NCBI GenBank assembly: GCA_949299185.1
Contig: CASFZR010000003.1
Span: forward strand, 1 to 64,000
Direction of reading: 5' to 3'
DNA length: 64,000 bases
Source: an uncultured Spirochaetales bacterium
Lineage (GTDB): Bacteria > Spirochaetota > Spirochaetia > Sphaerochaetales > Sphaerochaetaceae
Each line of letters starts with the position of its first letter. Positions within the stretch are counted from its first letter, which is position 1. The notes under the pieces were generated by a model. The model saw nothing but the letters and a program-made list of their open reading frames with translations, ran no database searches and was not told the DNA's origin. Made by a program: the position numbers and the translations under genes. Below are positions 1 to 8,323 of this stretch, one piece after another.

Positions 1-253
1 GGCCGGGCTCGATGCCATCAGCGAGGACAGGGGCGCGAGGGGGAGGGCCGATGAGGCGCTCAGGGCCGGCGACCACATATGGGTCTTCGAGCTGAAGGTT
101 GACGGGAGCGCGGATGAGGCGCTTTCCCAGATAGAGGCGAGGGACTATGGGAAGAGATACGCCTACCTCATGAGGCCGGGAATGGTGCTGCACAAGGTAG
201 GTATCTCATTCTCCTCTGCAGATAGGAGGATCTCGGACTGGAAGAGCCTCTGA
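1..253 (+). CDS. C-terminal fragment of an AAA-ATPase-like / PD-(D/E)XK nuclease-family protein (cut by window edge)
   Basis: An open frame enters from the left edge (reading from base 2) and ends with TGA at 251-253, giving about 83 C-terminal residues. It contains GRADEAL followed by WVFELKVDGSADEAL. This is the Asp ... Glu-x-Lys pattern of the PD-(D/E)XK nuclease-like domain that closes AAA-ATPase-like proteins common in gut anaerobes. The same block occurs at the end of the complete gene at 46411-48015 (GRADLIVQYG ... VIELKLNGSAEDAI), so the two are paralogues. The stop abuts the convergent lipoprotein gene without a gap. The cellular role of this family is not established. Start and ATPase half lie outside the window. 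Confidence 0.75.
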   Translation, partial: AGLDAISEDRGARGRADEALRAGDHIWVFELKVDGSADEALSQIEARDYGKRYAYLMRPGMVLHKVGISFSSADRRISDWKSL

Positions 254-952
254 TCACTCCCAGCCGATTGAGAATGATATTGGGTCGTTGAGAAGGAGGA
301 AGGAGATTATCGGGAAGCTGAACTCAGCCGTTGAAGAGTCCACCGCTTCTGCGTTCTCCGTTGCCGTTATGGTTCCCGGTACCGATATCCTCACGGTCAC
401 GAGTCCGTTCTCTATCGCTCCGGGGCCATCCTCTCCGAGGAGGAAGGAGATCATCTCAAGGTAGTCAGCCTCGCTCATTCCCTGATTGTATTCCGGGCCA
501 TAGACCTCGAAGTTCGGATCCGCGAGGAAGGGGACGATCTCCTTCAGCTCCGCGTAGTTCTCGATATCCAGATGGAAGGAGAAGCTGTTATCGGTAAGCG
601 TCATCAGGCTCTGCTCCTCGATCCCGAATCCACGGAGGAAGTCCTCGATGCCCTCGATTGAGAAGTCGATACGGTATTCATTCTCTCCGGTCTTCTCAGT
701 GGCCGCGGAAAGCACCGCATCCCTCGTCGCAAGGTCGTTGCCGAATGATTCGATGGCGCTGTCCATTATCGAGGCGTTATCATCGGGAAGGAACTCGGCG
801 AAATCCGCAAGGACATCCACGAAGAACTGCTCGACGTGTATCTCCGAGGCGCTCGTGACCGATCCGCTGCCATCTATGGCTATATTCTCCGTTACCGTGC
901 AGGCTGACAGCATGACCGCTGCGATAGCCGCTGCTAGCGTTATTCTTCTCAT
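254..952 (-). CDS. lipoprotein, possibly LppM-like
   Basis: Predicted 232-residue exported lipoprotein. The chosen ATG (952) gives MRRITLAAAIAAVMLSAC, a charged start, hydrophobic stretch and lipobox LSAC with the lipidated Cys at residue 18; an upstream in-frame ATG would add 12 unneeded residues. The mature part has no membrane segment. Near the C-terminus it has a beta-rich stretch with VPGTITATENAEAVDSSTAEF, faintly like the LppM/DUF3153 beta domain; that similarity is a weak inference. There is no Shine-Dalgarno. A TATCAT hexamer ends 6 nt before the ATG, so the mRNA may be leaderless. It converges exactly on the end of the upstream gene. Function unknown. Confidence 0.7.
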   Translation of the reverse strand: MRRITLAAAIAAVMLSACTVTENIAIDGSGSVTSASEIHVEQFFVDVLADFAEFLPDDNASIMDSAIESFGNDLATRDAVLSAATEKTGENEYRIDFSIEGIEDFLRGFGIEEQSLMTLTDNSFSFHLDIENYAELKEIVPFLADPNFEVYGPEYNQGMSEADYLEMISFLLGEDGPGAIENGLVTVRISVPGTITATENAEAVDSSTAEFSFPIISFLLLNDPISFSIGWE

Positions 953-958
953 GCCCTG

Positions 959-988
959 ATGATAGTCTATATCCCCGAGGCGCGGCAA
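959..988 (-). promoter_or_regulatory. sigma70-like promoter of the lipoprotein gene, leaderless arrangement
   Basis: Read on the minus strand, TTGCCG (983-988) and TATCAT (959-964) are 18 nt apart. Only six bases separate the -10 from the ATG at 952, so transcription should begin at or next to the start codon. Confidence 0.55.
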
Positions 989-1044
989 TCGCGGCTGTAG
1001 ACACCGGCGCTTCTTTATGATACTTGATTTATCCCGGAGCGAAG

Positions 1045-1863
1045 ATGAAGAAGAGATCGATCATCCTGACCGTGATGCTATTGCTTGCATCGCTGTTATC
1101 AGCCGCTGCGCTGGATGTCCAGGCAGAGGGACTTCCGACATCCGTGCATCTGACATGGAACGGCATAGAGGGTGCCGAGCATTATGACATCTACAACGGT
1201 GACGTGCCTGTCGCCAGGCTTGACCGGGATGCGCGGGAGTATACCGTAACGCACCTTCTTTCCGATACCGAATACAGGCTCTGCATAGCGGCACGCTCTC
1301 CCGAGGATAAGGACCTCGCGGCGGAATGGGTGAGCGAGAGTACCACCAGCTGGGACGGCGTGTATGAATGGATCAATGAGACTGATGACGATAATAATGG
1401 TAAGCTCCGCCATCTGAAGCTGAGGCTGGAGACGAACGTCGATCCTGATTATGGCCAGTACCAGTCTGTCTTCCTCATGTTCGATGATGGCTCCGAGTTC
1501 ATGATCTTCCCCCTGTTCCCGTTCGATTCGGAGCTTTCGGGCACCTGGATAGATTATGATGACAAGAGCCGTGGCGGGGTTGCTTACAGGACTAATTCGG
1601 AGCTTTACAACGTATCCCCGTTCAAGCCGTCGCGCTGGCGCATCGACAGGATCGAGATTGACTATGACTCGACTTCGGCTTACATTCAGACGAGTGCGCT
1701 TGGCATCACCGTGATGACGGAGACCTCCTATCATCTATATATGGAGGATGGCTCCGCGATGATGGCCTTCGAGACGAAAGGCACCGGCATTGCCGATAAG
1801 GTGATTTTCAAGAACCCGAATCCGGGTGAGGGCGATGCGTTCATCCTTAGAAGGATCCAGTAG
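1045..1863 (+). CDS. secreted protein with an N-terminal fibronectin type III-like domain
   Basis: 272 residues. The ATG at 1045 is preceded by GGAG (1036-1039) at 5 nt; an in-frame TTG at 1024 lacks such a site. A signal peptide is clear (MKKRSIILTVMLLLASLLSA), with probable cleavage near AAA-LD. Residues about 25-90 look like an FN3 module (SVHLTWNGIEGAEHYDIY, then YTVTHLLSDTEYRLCIAA). The remaining ~180 residues are beta-rich and acidic with no family I recognise. It lies 9 nt upstream of topA and could share its transcript. Location is probably periplasmic or surface; function unknown. Confidence 0.7.
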   Translation: MKKRSIILTVMLLLASLLSAAALDVQAEGLPTSVHLTWNGIEGAEHYDIYNGDVPVARLDRDAREYTVTHLLSDTEYRLCIAARSPEDKDLAAEWVSESTTSWDGVYEWINETDDDNNGKLRHLKLRLETNVDPDYGQYQSVFLMFDDGSEFMIFPLFPFDSELSGTWIDYDDKSRGGVAYRTNSELYNVSPFKPSRWRIDRIEIDYDSTSAYIQTSALGITVMTETSYHLYMEDGSAMMAFETKGTGIADKVIFKNPNPGEGDAFILRRIQ

Positions 1864-1872
1864 GAGGAGATC

Positions 1873-4404
1873 GTGGTAGCAGATCCGTCCAAGAAGACGC
1901 TTATTATAGTTGAGTCCCCGACGAAGGCGAGGACCATATCGAGATACCTTCCTGCGACATGCAAGGTCATAGCCTCGAAAGGCCATGTGGTCGAGCTTGC
2001 CCCCGATCCCAAGACTGGCGTGTTCGGCGTTGATGTCGATAACGGCTACTCGCTTGAGTATGAGATCGAGGATGATAAGAAGAAGGTCCTTGCGGAGCTT
2101 AGGCGCGGCCTTAAGGATGCCGAGCAGCTGATACTCGCCACCGATGAGGACCGTGAGGGAGAGTCGATCTCCTGGCATCTCTATAACGAGCTTAAGCCGA
2201 AATGCCCTGTATACAGGATGGTCTTCCATGAGATCACGCGCCAGGCCATAACCAACGCCTTCTCCTCCTGCCGTGAGATAGATATGAACCTGGTCCATGC
2301 CCAGGAGGCCAGACGCGCCGTGGATAGGCTTCAGGGCTATGGCATCTCCCCGCTGCTCTCCCGTAAGCTCGGAGGGCGGTATTCAGCCGGCAGGGTACAG
2401 TCTCCGGGGCTTAAGCTGATAGTCGAGAGGGAGAAGCTCCGCAGGGGCTTCCGGTCATCTTCCTATTCCTCTGTTGAGGCTGAGCTGGAGAGCGATGGAG
2501 TGAGGTTCCGTGCCACGCTGCTTTCCGTTGATGGCGTGGCGGTAGCCACATCCAAGAGCTATGACAGGGAGACCGGCAGGATGAAGGAGGGCGTCCTGGC
2601 CCTCGATGAGGATTCGGCCAAGGCCATAGCGAAGGAGCTTGATGGAGCGACAGCCGTCGTCGAGAGCGTTATGAACAAGGACTCTGTGCAGAATCCTGCG
2701 ATGCCATTCACGACGTCAACGTTGCAGCAGGATGCCTCCAGGAAGCTTCATAAGGGAGTCAGGGAGATCATGTCGATAGCCCAGACCCTGTATGAGAATG
2801 GCTTTATCACATACATGCGTACCGATTCGCCGACGCTCTCCTCTGAGTGCATAAGCGCGTCCCGCCGCCAGGTCGAGGAGATGTTCGGCTCCCAGTATCT
2901 TTCGTACAGGCCGCGTAACTATAAGGCGACGAGCGAAGGGGCGCAGGAGGCTCATGAGGCGATAAGGCCTGCCGGTGACCATTTCCGGCGGCCGGAGGAG
3001 ACCGGCCTTACCGGCGATCAGCTCAAGCTCTATACCCTGATCTGGAAGAGGACGCTTGCCACGCAGATGCGGGAGGCTGAGAAGAGTACGACGACCGCTA
3101 CCTTCGCAAGCGGGCGCTATACCCTTGTTTCCTCTGGTACGACGATACGCTTCCCAGGCTTTCTTAAGCTCTATGAGGTATCTTCCGATGAGAAGGAGGA
3201 GCAGGGGGAGGAAGGCATACTGCCGCACCTTGAGGCAGGTTCCTCCGTCCAGATAGTGAAGTCCGGCGATAAGGGCCACTCCACCGAGCCTCCTGCCAGA
3301 TACAATGAGGCGTCGCTCGTGCAGAAGCTCGAGAGCGAGGGGATCGGACGTCCGTCCACGTACGCGACGATCATCTCCACGCTCATAGACCGCCAGTACG
3401 TGGTGAGGCAGTCCCAGCAGCTCGTGCCGACCTTCACCGGCTTCTTCGTCGATTCATTCCTTGAGAGTTCGTTCCCTGTATATATAGGATATGGATTCAC
3501 CTCTGATATGGAGAGCCGCCTCGATCATATCGCGGATGGAAGCATCTCCAAGGAATCGTTCCTCGATGGCTTCTGGCATGGCAAGGAAGGATTCAACGGA
3601 TTGGAGAAGGACCTTGCTTCCGTGAACAGGGGCGTGAGACGCTCCGAGGTGAAGAGCCTCCAGCTTGCAGGCCTGTCATACAGGATCGAGCATGAAGGGA
3701 AGGATGTGGCCTATTCCATCAAGACAGGGAAGTTCGGCCCTTATATCTCATCGGATTGGGTCGACGGCTCGACGGGCAAGGAGAAGATGGCCTCCATCGA
3801 CCAGCTCCGGTACTTCCCCGGCACGTTCTCCGATGGGGATGCGTCCGCTATCCTCTTCCCGGAGATCGAGGAGCCTGTATATATCGTGGATGACATCAGG
3901 GTCATGAAGGGCCGTTACGGGGAGTACCTGCGCAGGGAGAGCGACGGCAAGATCGTCAACGTGCAGCGCGGCCGCAAGGCATCATCGTACTCTCCAGAGC
4001 TAGTCCGACTCCTATTCACCCTGCCCAAGATCATCGGTACGGACGCCGAGGGCAAGGAGGTCACCCTCAATGCCGGGCCATATGGGATATACGCCAAGTA
4101 TGATGGCCGCAATATCCGTGTAGCAGATCCATTCCATGTCGATGTGGAGTCGATCATCAGGCCGGCTGAGGAGAAGGAGGAGAAGAAGCCTATAAAGGAG
4201 TTCGCTCCGCTTGATGGCAAGCCTCTTTATATCATCGACGGGCGCTATGGAGCCTATCTCAGATGGGGGGATAAGAACTGCCCGCTCTCCAAGGAGGAGA
4301 AAGCAGATCCCGCGTCGGTGAGCGAGGAGCGCGCCAAGGAGATCGCCATAAGCACCCCTGAGAAGAAGAGGACATTCCGCCGCAGGACCTCCAGCAGGGG
4401 CTGA
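1873..4404 (+). CDS. topA: DNA topoisomerase I
   Basis: Type IA topoisomerase, 843 residues, which relaxes negative supercoils through a 5'-phosphotyrosine intermediate. The start is GTG with a strong GGAGGAG (1863-1869). The Toprim domain opens with IIVESPTKART and carries the acidic cluster DEDREGE near residue 93. The catalytic Tyr is Tyr314 in FITYMRTDSP. Other family blocks are QEAHEAIRP and EGIGRPSTYA. The C-terminus has several topoisomerase C repeats (KFGPYIS, GRYGEYLRR, YGIYAKYDGRNI, GRYGAYLRWG) instead of Cys4 zinc fingers, as in many non-proteobacterial enzymes. The length is normal. It is followed by a strong hairpin. Confidence 0.97.
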   Translation: MVADPSKKTLIIVESPTKARTISRYLPATCKVIASKGHVVELAPDPKTGVFGVDVDNGYSLEYEIEDDKKKVLAELRRGLKDAEQLILATDEDREGESISWHLYNELKPKCPVYRMVFHEITRQAITNAFSSCREIDMNLVHAQEARRAVDRLQGYGISPLLSRKLGGRYSAGRVQSPGLKLIVEREKLRRGFRSSSYSSVEAELESDGVRFRATLLSVDGVAVATSKSYDRETGRMKEGVLALDEDSAKAIAKELDGATAVVESVMNKDSVQNPAMPFTTSTLQQDASRKLHKGVREIMSIAQTLYENGFITYMRTDSPTLSSECISASRRQVEEMFGSQYLSYRPRNYKATSEGAQEAHEAIRPAGDHFRRPEETGLTGDQLKLYTLIWKRTLATQMREAEKSTTTATFASGRYTLVSSGTTIRFPGFLKLYEVSSDEKEEQGEEGILPHLEAGSSVQIVKSGDKGHSTEPPARYNEASLVQKLESEGIGRPSTYATIISTLIDRQYVVRQSQQLVPTFTGFFVDSFLESSFPVYIGYGFTSDMESRLDHIADGSISKESFLDGFWHGKEGFNGLEKDLASVNRGVRRSEVKSLQLAGLSYRIEHEGKDVAYSIKTGKFGPYISSDWVDGSTGKEKMASIDQLRYFPGTFSDGDASAILFPEIEEPVYIVDDIRVMKGRYGEYLRRESDGKIVNVQRGRKASSYSPELVRLLFTLPKIIGTDAEGKEVTLNAGPYGIYAKYDGRNIRVADPFHVDVESIIRPAEEKEEKKPIKEFAPLDGKPLYIIDGRYGAYLRWGDKNCPLSKEEKADPASVSEERAKEIAISTPEKKRTFRRRTSSRG

Positions 4405-4412
4405 GGCATAGG

Positions 4413-4437
4413 AGAAGGCCCGGAGCATGGGCCTTCT
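4413..4437. terminator. hairpin between convergent topA and a lipoprotein gene
   Basis: Perfect 9-bp stem AGAAGGCCC / GGGCCTTCT with a 7-nt loop. There is no real T-run on the plus side. Its position between two convergent genes suits a bidirectional terminator. Confidence 0.6.
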
Positions 4438-4450
4438 GTCATATTCGAGG

Positions 4451-4873
4451 CTAGTTCCTGTAGTATATTCCGCTGTATGTACGCACAGGTGATAGTCCTT
4501 CCACTATCACAAGCTCCAGCGTGTCTCTATACGTCCTTATGATATGGAACGAGGTGGTGTATCCGTAGTAGCCGCTGTGGAGCGTCAGGTCAAGGTAATC
4601 ATATCTTCCGGAAGCCGAGTAGCCGTAATCGATATCCGAGACATATGCTCCGGGGTAGTCGAGTATCGCGGAGGTGCTGAAGTAGCGGCCGTTGATCGTC
4701 CCTGATATCGAATCATCGGAGATGATCAGCGTTCCATCCAGGCTCGACCATGTGCCCCTTGCCCATGAAGGCGTCGTGAATGAGCTGCCTGACATCAGTA
4801 TGAGATCGCATGATGATAAGATGATCAGCAGCAGTGCGGATATGATGATGTAGCCGTAGCGCCTTGCCTTCAT
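4451..4873 (-). CDS. small lipoprotein, beta-rich
   Basis: 140 residues. It has a hydrophobic signal (residues 5-20) and lipobox LSSC, lipidated Cys near residue 22. The mature region is Tyr/Ser/Gly-rich, with GTWSSLDGTLIISDDSISGTI suggesting a small lipocalin/calycin-like beta sandwich (inference). No Shine-Dalgarno is present; TAGAAT lies 6 nt before the ATG, so it probably has a leaderless mRNA. Function unknown. Confidence 0.65.
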   Translation of the reverse strand: MKARRYGYIIISALLLIILSSCDLILMSGSSFTTPSWARGTWSSLDGTLIISDDSISGTINGRYFSTSAILDYPGAYVSDIDYGYSASGRYDYLDLTLHSGYYGYTTSFHIIRTYRDTLELVIVEGLSPVRTYSGIYYRN

Positions 4874-4879
4874 ACTAGG

Positions 4880-4885
4880 ATTCTA
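4880..4885 (-). promoter_or_regulatory. -10 element (TAGAAT), leaderless arrangement
   Basis: On the minus strand TAGAAT is followed by six bases and then the ATG at 4873. The -35 is weak. Same geometry as other genes in this window. Confidence 0.45.
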
Positions 4886-4982
4886 CCGTAGGGCGGACCG
4901 TATTGGAAGGGAGGGTGTATATATGTGGCGAATTAACGCACCCTTCACCTCTGTTTCGTCATCATGTGATAGCATAGCGGAC

Positions 4983-5513
4983 ATGAGGAAGGTCGTTGTC
5001 ACATATTCGAGCGTATACGGCTCGTCAAGGAAGTATGCCGAAGCGCTGGCAGGGAGGATCGGTACTACGGTATCCGATGCGTCTAGTCCTGATCTGTCGG
5101 ATGTGGATCTCGTCGTCCATTTCGGAGGACTTTATGCCGGGACGATGGCCGGGTTGAAGCGCGTTGTCGGCAGGATGCCTGATGGCTCTTCGCTCTATGC
5201 CGTATCCGTAGGGATCGCGGATCCTTGCGTGGAGCGCAATGCAAAAGCCATAGATGATGTGATCTGGAAGCATATTCCTGACGGAATGAAGGACCGTGTG
5301 AGGATATTCCATCTCCGTGGCCGCCTCGATTACCCTGCGATGACTGCGAGGCACCGGGCGATGATGTGGATGCTCTGCAGGTGGATCAGGGGAAGGAAGG
5401 AGCGGAGCGAGGAGGATCAGATGGTCCTCGATACCTATGGCTCAGTGGTTGACTTCATCGATCTGGAATCGCTTGATCCGCTGGTGAGCGCGATAGAGGC
5501 ATGGCGGCAATGA
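4983..5513 (+). CDS. flavodoxin-domain protein (HemG-like fold)
   Basis: 176 residues, probably FMN-binding and cytosolic. The N-terminus KVVVTYSSVYGSSRKYAEAL matches the flavodoxin phosphate-binding loop (T/S-Y-S-x-x-G-S-S-x-x-x-A). Later VDLVVHFGGLYAGTM and LYAVSVGIADP fit the other FMN loops, and the overall layout resembles the flavodoxin-domain family that includes protoporphyrinogen oxidase HemG. The ATG at 4983 is preferred because the fold begins there; an upstream ATG (4923) adds unrelated residues. TAGCAT ends 7 nt before this ATG. Its last 79 nt overlap the 3' end of the convergent glycosylase gene. Confidence 0.75.
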   Translation: MRKVVVTYSSVYGSSRKYAEALAGRIGTTVSDASSPDLSDVDLVVHFGGLYAGTMAGLKRVVGRMPDGSSLYAVSVGIADPCVERNAKAIDDVIWKHIPDGMKDRVRIFHLRGRLDYPAMTARHRAMMWMLCRWIRGRKERSEEDQMVLDTYGSVVDFIDLESLDPLVSAIEAWRQ

Positions 5514-6148
5514 GCGGCTATGGGGCATGAGGCGCACCTAGGCGCCTTCCTGCAGCTCTGTATCGAGTGGTCGAGTATGAGCCAGTGGAGGTATCCGAAA
5601 AGGCGCGCGTCCCTTGGCAGCCCCTCCTCGAAGAATCTCCTTATCTCCCCGTCATCCTTGAATCCGTAGCCCAGTCGTCCGAGCAGACGGCGGGTGTATG
5701 CGTCGATGATGAACGATGGCTTATGGAGGGCATATACGAGTATCGCGTCCGCGGTCTCCTCTCCGATTCCCTTTATGCTGAGAAGCTCTCTCCTCAGAAC
5801 GGCCACGGTATTCCTTGCGGCCTCAGCCGCATCATACGCATAGGTCCTGAACCACTCGATAATGCCTTTGATGGTACGGGCCTTGGCCTTCTGGAAGCCG
5901 CAGGGCCTTATGAGGCTCTCCAGCTCTTCCCCATCCAGATGATAAAGCTTCTCGGGTGTCATCATATTCCCGATGATCGCGGTGGCCTTCTCGACGTTCC
6001 GCCATGCGGTGTTCTGCACGAGTATGGCCTGTACCATGACCATGAAGGGATCATCAGACCACCAGCGTGGCTCTCCATAGCCGGAGAGAAGGAGCCTATA
6101 CAATCCATCGGCGCTTATCCTATCCATATCCGCAGATTCTGCGTCCAT
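5435..6148 (-). CDS. endonuclease III-like HhH-GPD DNA glycosylase
   Basis: 237 residues, a base-excision repair glycosylase of the Nth/HhH-GPD superfamily. The order is helical core with ILVQNTAWRNVEKA, helix-hairpin-helix LLSIKGIGEETADAIL, the catalytic-Asp segment IDAYTRRLLGRLG, and a C-terminal cysteine cluster CRKAPRCASCPIAAHC that should bind a [4Fe-4S] cluster. The first cysteine spacing is five residues where E. coli Nth has six; I believe this occurs in related subfamilies. A second ATG at residue 8 (6127) is an alternative start and neither has a clear ribosome site. About 22 residues after the cluster overlap the flavodoxin gene and may be dispensable. Substrate range is not predictable. 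Confidence 0.85.
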   Translation of the reverse strand: MDAESADMDRISADGLYRLLLSGYGEPRWWSDDPFMVMVQAILVQNTAWRNVEKATAIIGNMMTPEKLYHLDGEELESLIRPCGFQKAKARTIKGIIEWFRTYAYDAAEAARNTVAVLRRELLSIKGIGEETADAILVYALHKPSFIIDAYTRRLLGRLGYGFKDDGEIRRFFEEGLPRDARLFGYLHWLILDHSIQSCRKAPRCASCPIAAHCRHASIALTSGSSDSRSMKSTTEP

Positions 6149-6167
6149 GGCACGATGCCGTCAATAC

Positions 6168-6197
6168 TTGAATGGCGCGGCTCCATGGTGCTATCGT
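6168..6197 (+). promoter_or_regulatory. sigma70-like promoter of the GNAT gene, leaderless arrangement
   Basis: TTGAAT (6168-6173), an 18-nt spacer, TATCGT (6192-6197), then six bases to the ATG at 6204. No Shine-Dalgarno. Confidence 0.5.
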
Positions 6198-6203
6198 CAT
6201 CGC

Positions 6204-6719
6204 ATGATCAGGAAGGCCAGAAAAGAGGATATAGCCGCCGTTGCCGCGATCTATGATGAGCTTCATGATGCGGAGGAGCGCGGGGATATGACGGTGGGAT
6301 GGCAGCGCGGGGTATATCCTACGGAGGAGACTGCCCAGAGAGCATATGAGCGAGGGGAGCTTTTCGTCGAGGATGATGGGCGCGTCGTTGCCGCCGCGAT
6401 AATCAACAGGCGTCAGGTCGACGCATACGCAGGTGCGGATTGGAGGTTCCCGGCATCCCCTGATGAGGTGATGGTGCTTCACACGCTTGTCGTCTCTCCC
6501 CATGCCTCTGGCAGAGGCTATGGTAAGGCGTTCGTCGCCTTCTATGAGGCATATGCTGCAGAGCGCGGATGCAGATACCTGCGCATGGATACCAATGAGC
6601 GCAACGCCTGTGCCCGCGCGATGTATAAGAGGCTCGGCTATGAGGAGATCGGTATCGTTCCTACCGTGTTCAATGGTATCGAAGGGGTGGGGCTGGTGCT
6701 TCTGGAGAAGGCCTTATGA
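6204..6719 (+). CDS. GNAT-family N-acetyltransferase
   Basis: 171 residues. It transfers an acyl group from acyl-CoA to an unknown amine. The start MIRKARKEDIAAVAAIYDEL is the typical GNAT strand-helix opening. VLHTLVVSPHASGRGYGKAF carries the acetyl-CoA pyrophosphate-binding motif (Q/R-x-x-G-x-G/A), and MDTNERNACARAMYKRLGY is the conserved motif B region. A longer reading from 6147 would run into the divergent glycosylase start and is rejected. The promoter is close to the ATG (see 6168-6197). A hairpin shared with the tRNA-Arg gene follows. Confidence 0.85.
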   Translation: MIRKARKEDIAAVAAIYDELHDAEERGDMTVGWQRGVYPTEETAQRAYERGELFVEDDGRVVAAAIINRRQVDAYAGADWRFPASPDEVMVLHTLVVSPHASGRGYGKAFVAFYEAYAAERGCRYLRMDTNERNACARAMYKRLGYEEIGIVPTVFNGIEGVGLVLLEKAL

Positions 6720-6727
6720 AAAGATAA

Positions 6728-6748
6728 GAGCGGCCTTTGGAGCCGCTC
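6728..6748. terminator. bidirectional terminator between a GNAT gene and tRNA-Arg
   Basis: GAGCGGC (6728-6734) pairs with GCCGCTC (6742-6748) around a 7-nt loop. On the minus strand it is followed by TTATCTTTTC, so it should terminate the tRNA transcript and may also serve the GNAT gene. Confidence 0.7.
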
Positions 6749-6755
6749 CGTATCC

Positions 6756-6829
6756 TGATCCTGAGCAGATTCGAACTGCTGACCTTCCGCTTAGGAGGCG
6801 GACGCTCTATCCAGCTGAGCTACAGGATC
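6756..6829 (-). tRNA. tRNA-Arg (anticodon CCU)
   Basis: A 74-nt cloverleaf on the minus strand: acceptor stem GATCCTG / CAGGATC with discriminator A, D-arm with AGCTCAGCTGGATAGAGC, and anticodon stem CCGC / GCGG around loop CTCCTAA (anticodon CCU, reads AGG). The T-arm contains TTCGAAT. The 3' CCA is not encoded, so it must be added by the nucleotidyltransferase at 58333-59682. Confidence 0.96.
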
Positions 6830-6851
6830 GCCGCTTTATACGCTGAATGAC

Positions 6852-6880
6852 AAAATACCTTATTTGCGCATATTAGGCAA
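6852..6880 (-). promoter_or_regulatory. promoter of tRNA-Arg
   Basis: On the minus strand TTGCCT (6875-6880), exactly 17 nt, then TATTTT (6852-6857). This is about 23 nt upstream of the tRNA 5' end and has the same -10 as the tRNA-Gln promoter at 48027-48055. Confidence 0.6.
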
Positions 6881-6993
6881 GAGGGTAGGCGCCTCTTGGC
6901 CCCATATCCATCCTCTTATAACAGGTCTGTGTCTAATCCGTTTGATTTTAAGGCATTAACCGTGGAAATTATTACATAAAGGCTGTCTTGATG

Positions 6994-7023
6994 TTGCATG
7001 AAAATGCAATTTTCTGTATACAG
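6994..7023 (+). promoter_or_regulatory. livK promoter with two palindromes
   Basis: TTGCAT (6994-6999), 17 nt, TATACA (7017-7022) form a good promoter about 40 nt before livK. The -35 is the left arm of a perfect inverted repeat TTGCAT-gaaa-ATGCAA (6994-7009), and the -10 sits inside CTGTATACAG (7014-7023), a perfect 10-nt palindrome. This suggests a repressor- or activator-controlled promoter. The 6830-6993 stretch upstream shows nothing else apart from the tRNA promoter. Confidence 0.5.
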
Positions 7024-7062
7024 TGAGATAACTTTTTCCCGGTTCACTATGGAGGTGTATAT

Positions 7063-8250
7063 ATGAGAAAGGCTATTATAATGCTCCTTGTGGCTCTGTT
7101 CGCCGTTGCCGGCGTCTATGCAGGCGGAGCCGGTGAGAGCGGTGATTCCGATGTCTACAAGATCGGCTTCATCGGACCACTCACGGGAGATAACGCTAAC
7201 TATGGTATCAGATGCTCCAACGCGGCACGCCTTGCCATCGATGAGATCAACGCGGCAGGCGGCGTCGATGGAAAGCAGCTTCAGCTCATCGCTGAGAACA
7301 GCGAGGGCACGGTTGAGAAGGCGCTTTCCAGCTATGAGAAGCTTGCATATACAGACGAGGTATGCGCGATCATCGGACCTGTCTTCACCGGCCCGGCCCT
7401 CGCGGTCGCCCAGCGCTGTCAGGAAGATGGCATCGTGATGATCTCCCCGTCAGCCACCCATAAGGATGTCACCGCACAGGCGATCACCAATGCCGATGGA
7501 CTGAACTATGTCTTCAGGACCGTTCCTTCCGATGCGCTCCAGTCAGAGGTCGCGGCTCATTACTTCTATGAGGTTCTCGGCTTCAGGAAGCTCGCATCCC
7601 TCTATGCCATGAATGATTACAGCCAGGGCCTCGCTGATGGAATGGCTGCGACATTCACCTCACTTGGCGGACAGATCGTCGCCAGCGAGACCTGCATGGT
7701 CGGTGACAAGGACTTCAGGACCCAGCTCACGCAGATCAGGTCCGCAAGCCCTGAGGCTATCTACATCCCGAACTACACGGTTGAGGATGCCCAGATCCTC
7801 GAGCAGGCTGCCCAGCTCGGCATCACCGTTCCGTTCCTCTCCAGCGATGGCTTCTCCGATCCTGAGATCTACAACCTCGCCGGTGACTTCACCGATGGCG
7901 TCATCTATGTAGGACCTGCACAGGCAGAGGCTTCCTCTATCCTCGCTGATTTCCAGGCCGCATACTCCGCCGCATACAACGGTGATGCCCCTGATTCGTT
8001 CGCTACGAACTCCTACGATGCCACATACATCATCGCTGCTGCCATCGATGCCGCTGATTCAGGCGACACGAAGGCTGTCAGGGATCAGGTTGCGGCCACC
8101 AAGGACTTCCAGGGCGCCAATGGCACGATCAACTTCGCCGCTAACGGTGATCTCGTGGCAAGCCAGGGTGTCTATGAGGTCGATGGTACGACTCCTGTAT
8201 ATATCGGTTCGTTCCAGGTAGTGGACGGACATATCGTGCAGGTTGACTGA
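7063..8250 (+). CDS. livK: branched-chain amino-acid ABC transporter, substrate-binding protein
   Basis: 395 residues. Periplasmic receptor of a HAAT-family importer for Leu/Ile/Val or related ligands. It begins with a signal peptide (MRKAIIMLLVALFAVAGVYA) and then GGAGES; no lipobox Cys is visible, so it may be soluble or cleaved at AGVYA-GG. IGFIGPLTGDNANYG and AIIGPVFTGPALAVA are the ligand-loop segments of type I periplasmic binding proteins. The ribosome site is GGAGGTG, 5 nt from the ATG. It is the first gene of a full livKHMGF cluster, separated from livH by a hairpin that should favour higher livK expression. Confidence 0.93.
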   Translation: MRKAIIMLLVALFAVAGVYAGGAGESGDSDVYKIGFIGPLTGDNANYGIRCSNAARLAIDEINAAGGVDGKQLQLIAENSEGTVEKALSSYEKLAYTDEVCAIIGPVFTGPALAVAQRCQEDGIVMISPSATHKDVTAQAITNADGLNYVFRTVPSDALQSEVAAHYFYEVLGFRKLASLYAMNDYSQGLADGMAATFTSLGGQIVASETCMVGDKDFRTQLTQIRSASPEAIYIPNYTVEDAQILEQAAQLGITVPFLSSDGFSDPEIYNLAGDFTDGVIYVGPAQAEASSILADFQAAYSAAYNGDAPDSFATNSYDATYIIAAAIDAADSGDTKAVRDQVAATKDFQGANGTINFAANGDLVASQGVYEVDGTTPVYIGSFQVVDGHIVQVD

Positions 8251-8267
8251 ACGAAAAGAAGCTCAGC

Positions 8268-8296
8268 ATCTGCCGGAGGCCATGCTTCCGGCAGAT
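8268..8296 (+). terminator. intercistronic hairpin between livK and livH
   Basis: ATCTGCCGGA (8268-8277) pairs with TCCGGCAGAT (8287-8296) around a 9-nt loop, followed by the moderately T-rich CTGTTTGATTATT. It is probably a partial terminator or an mRNA-stabilising stem that lets the receptor be made in excess of the membrane parts. Confidence 0.6.
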
Positions 8297-8323
8297 CTGT
8301 TTGATTATTAATCGGAGGCGTCA

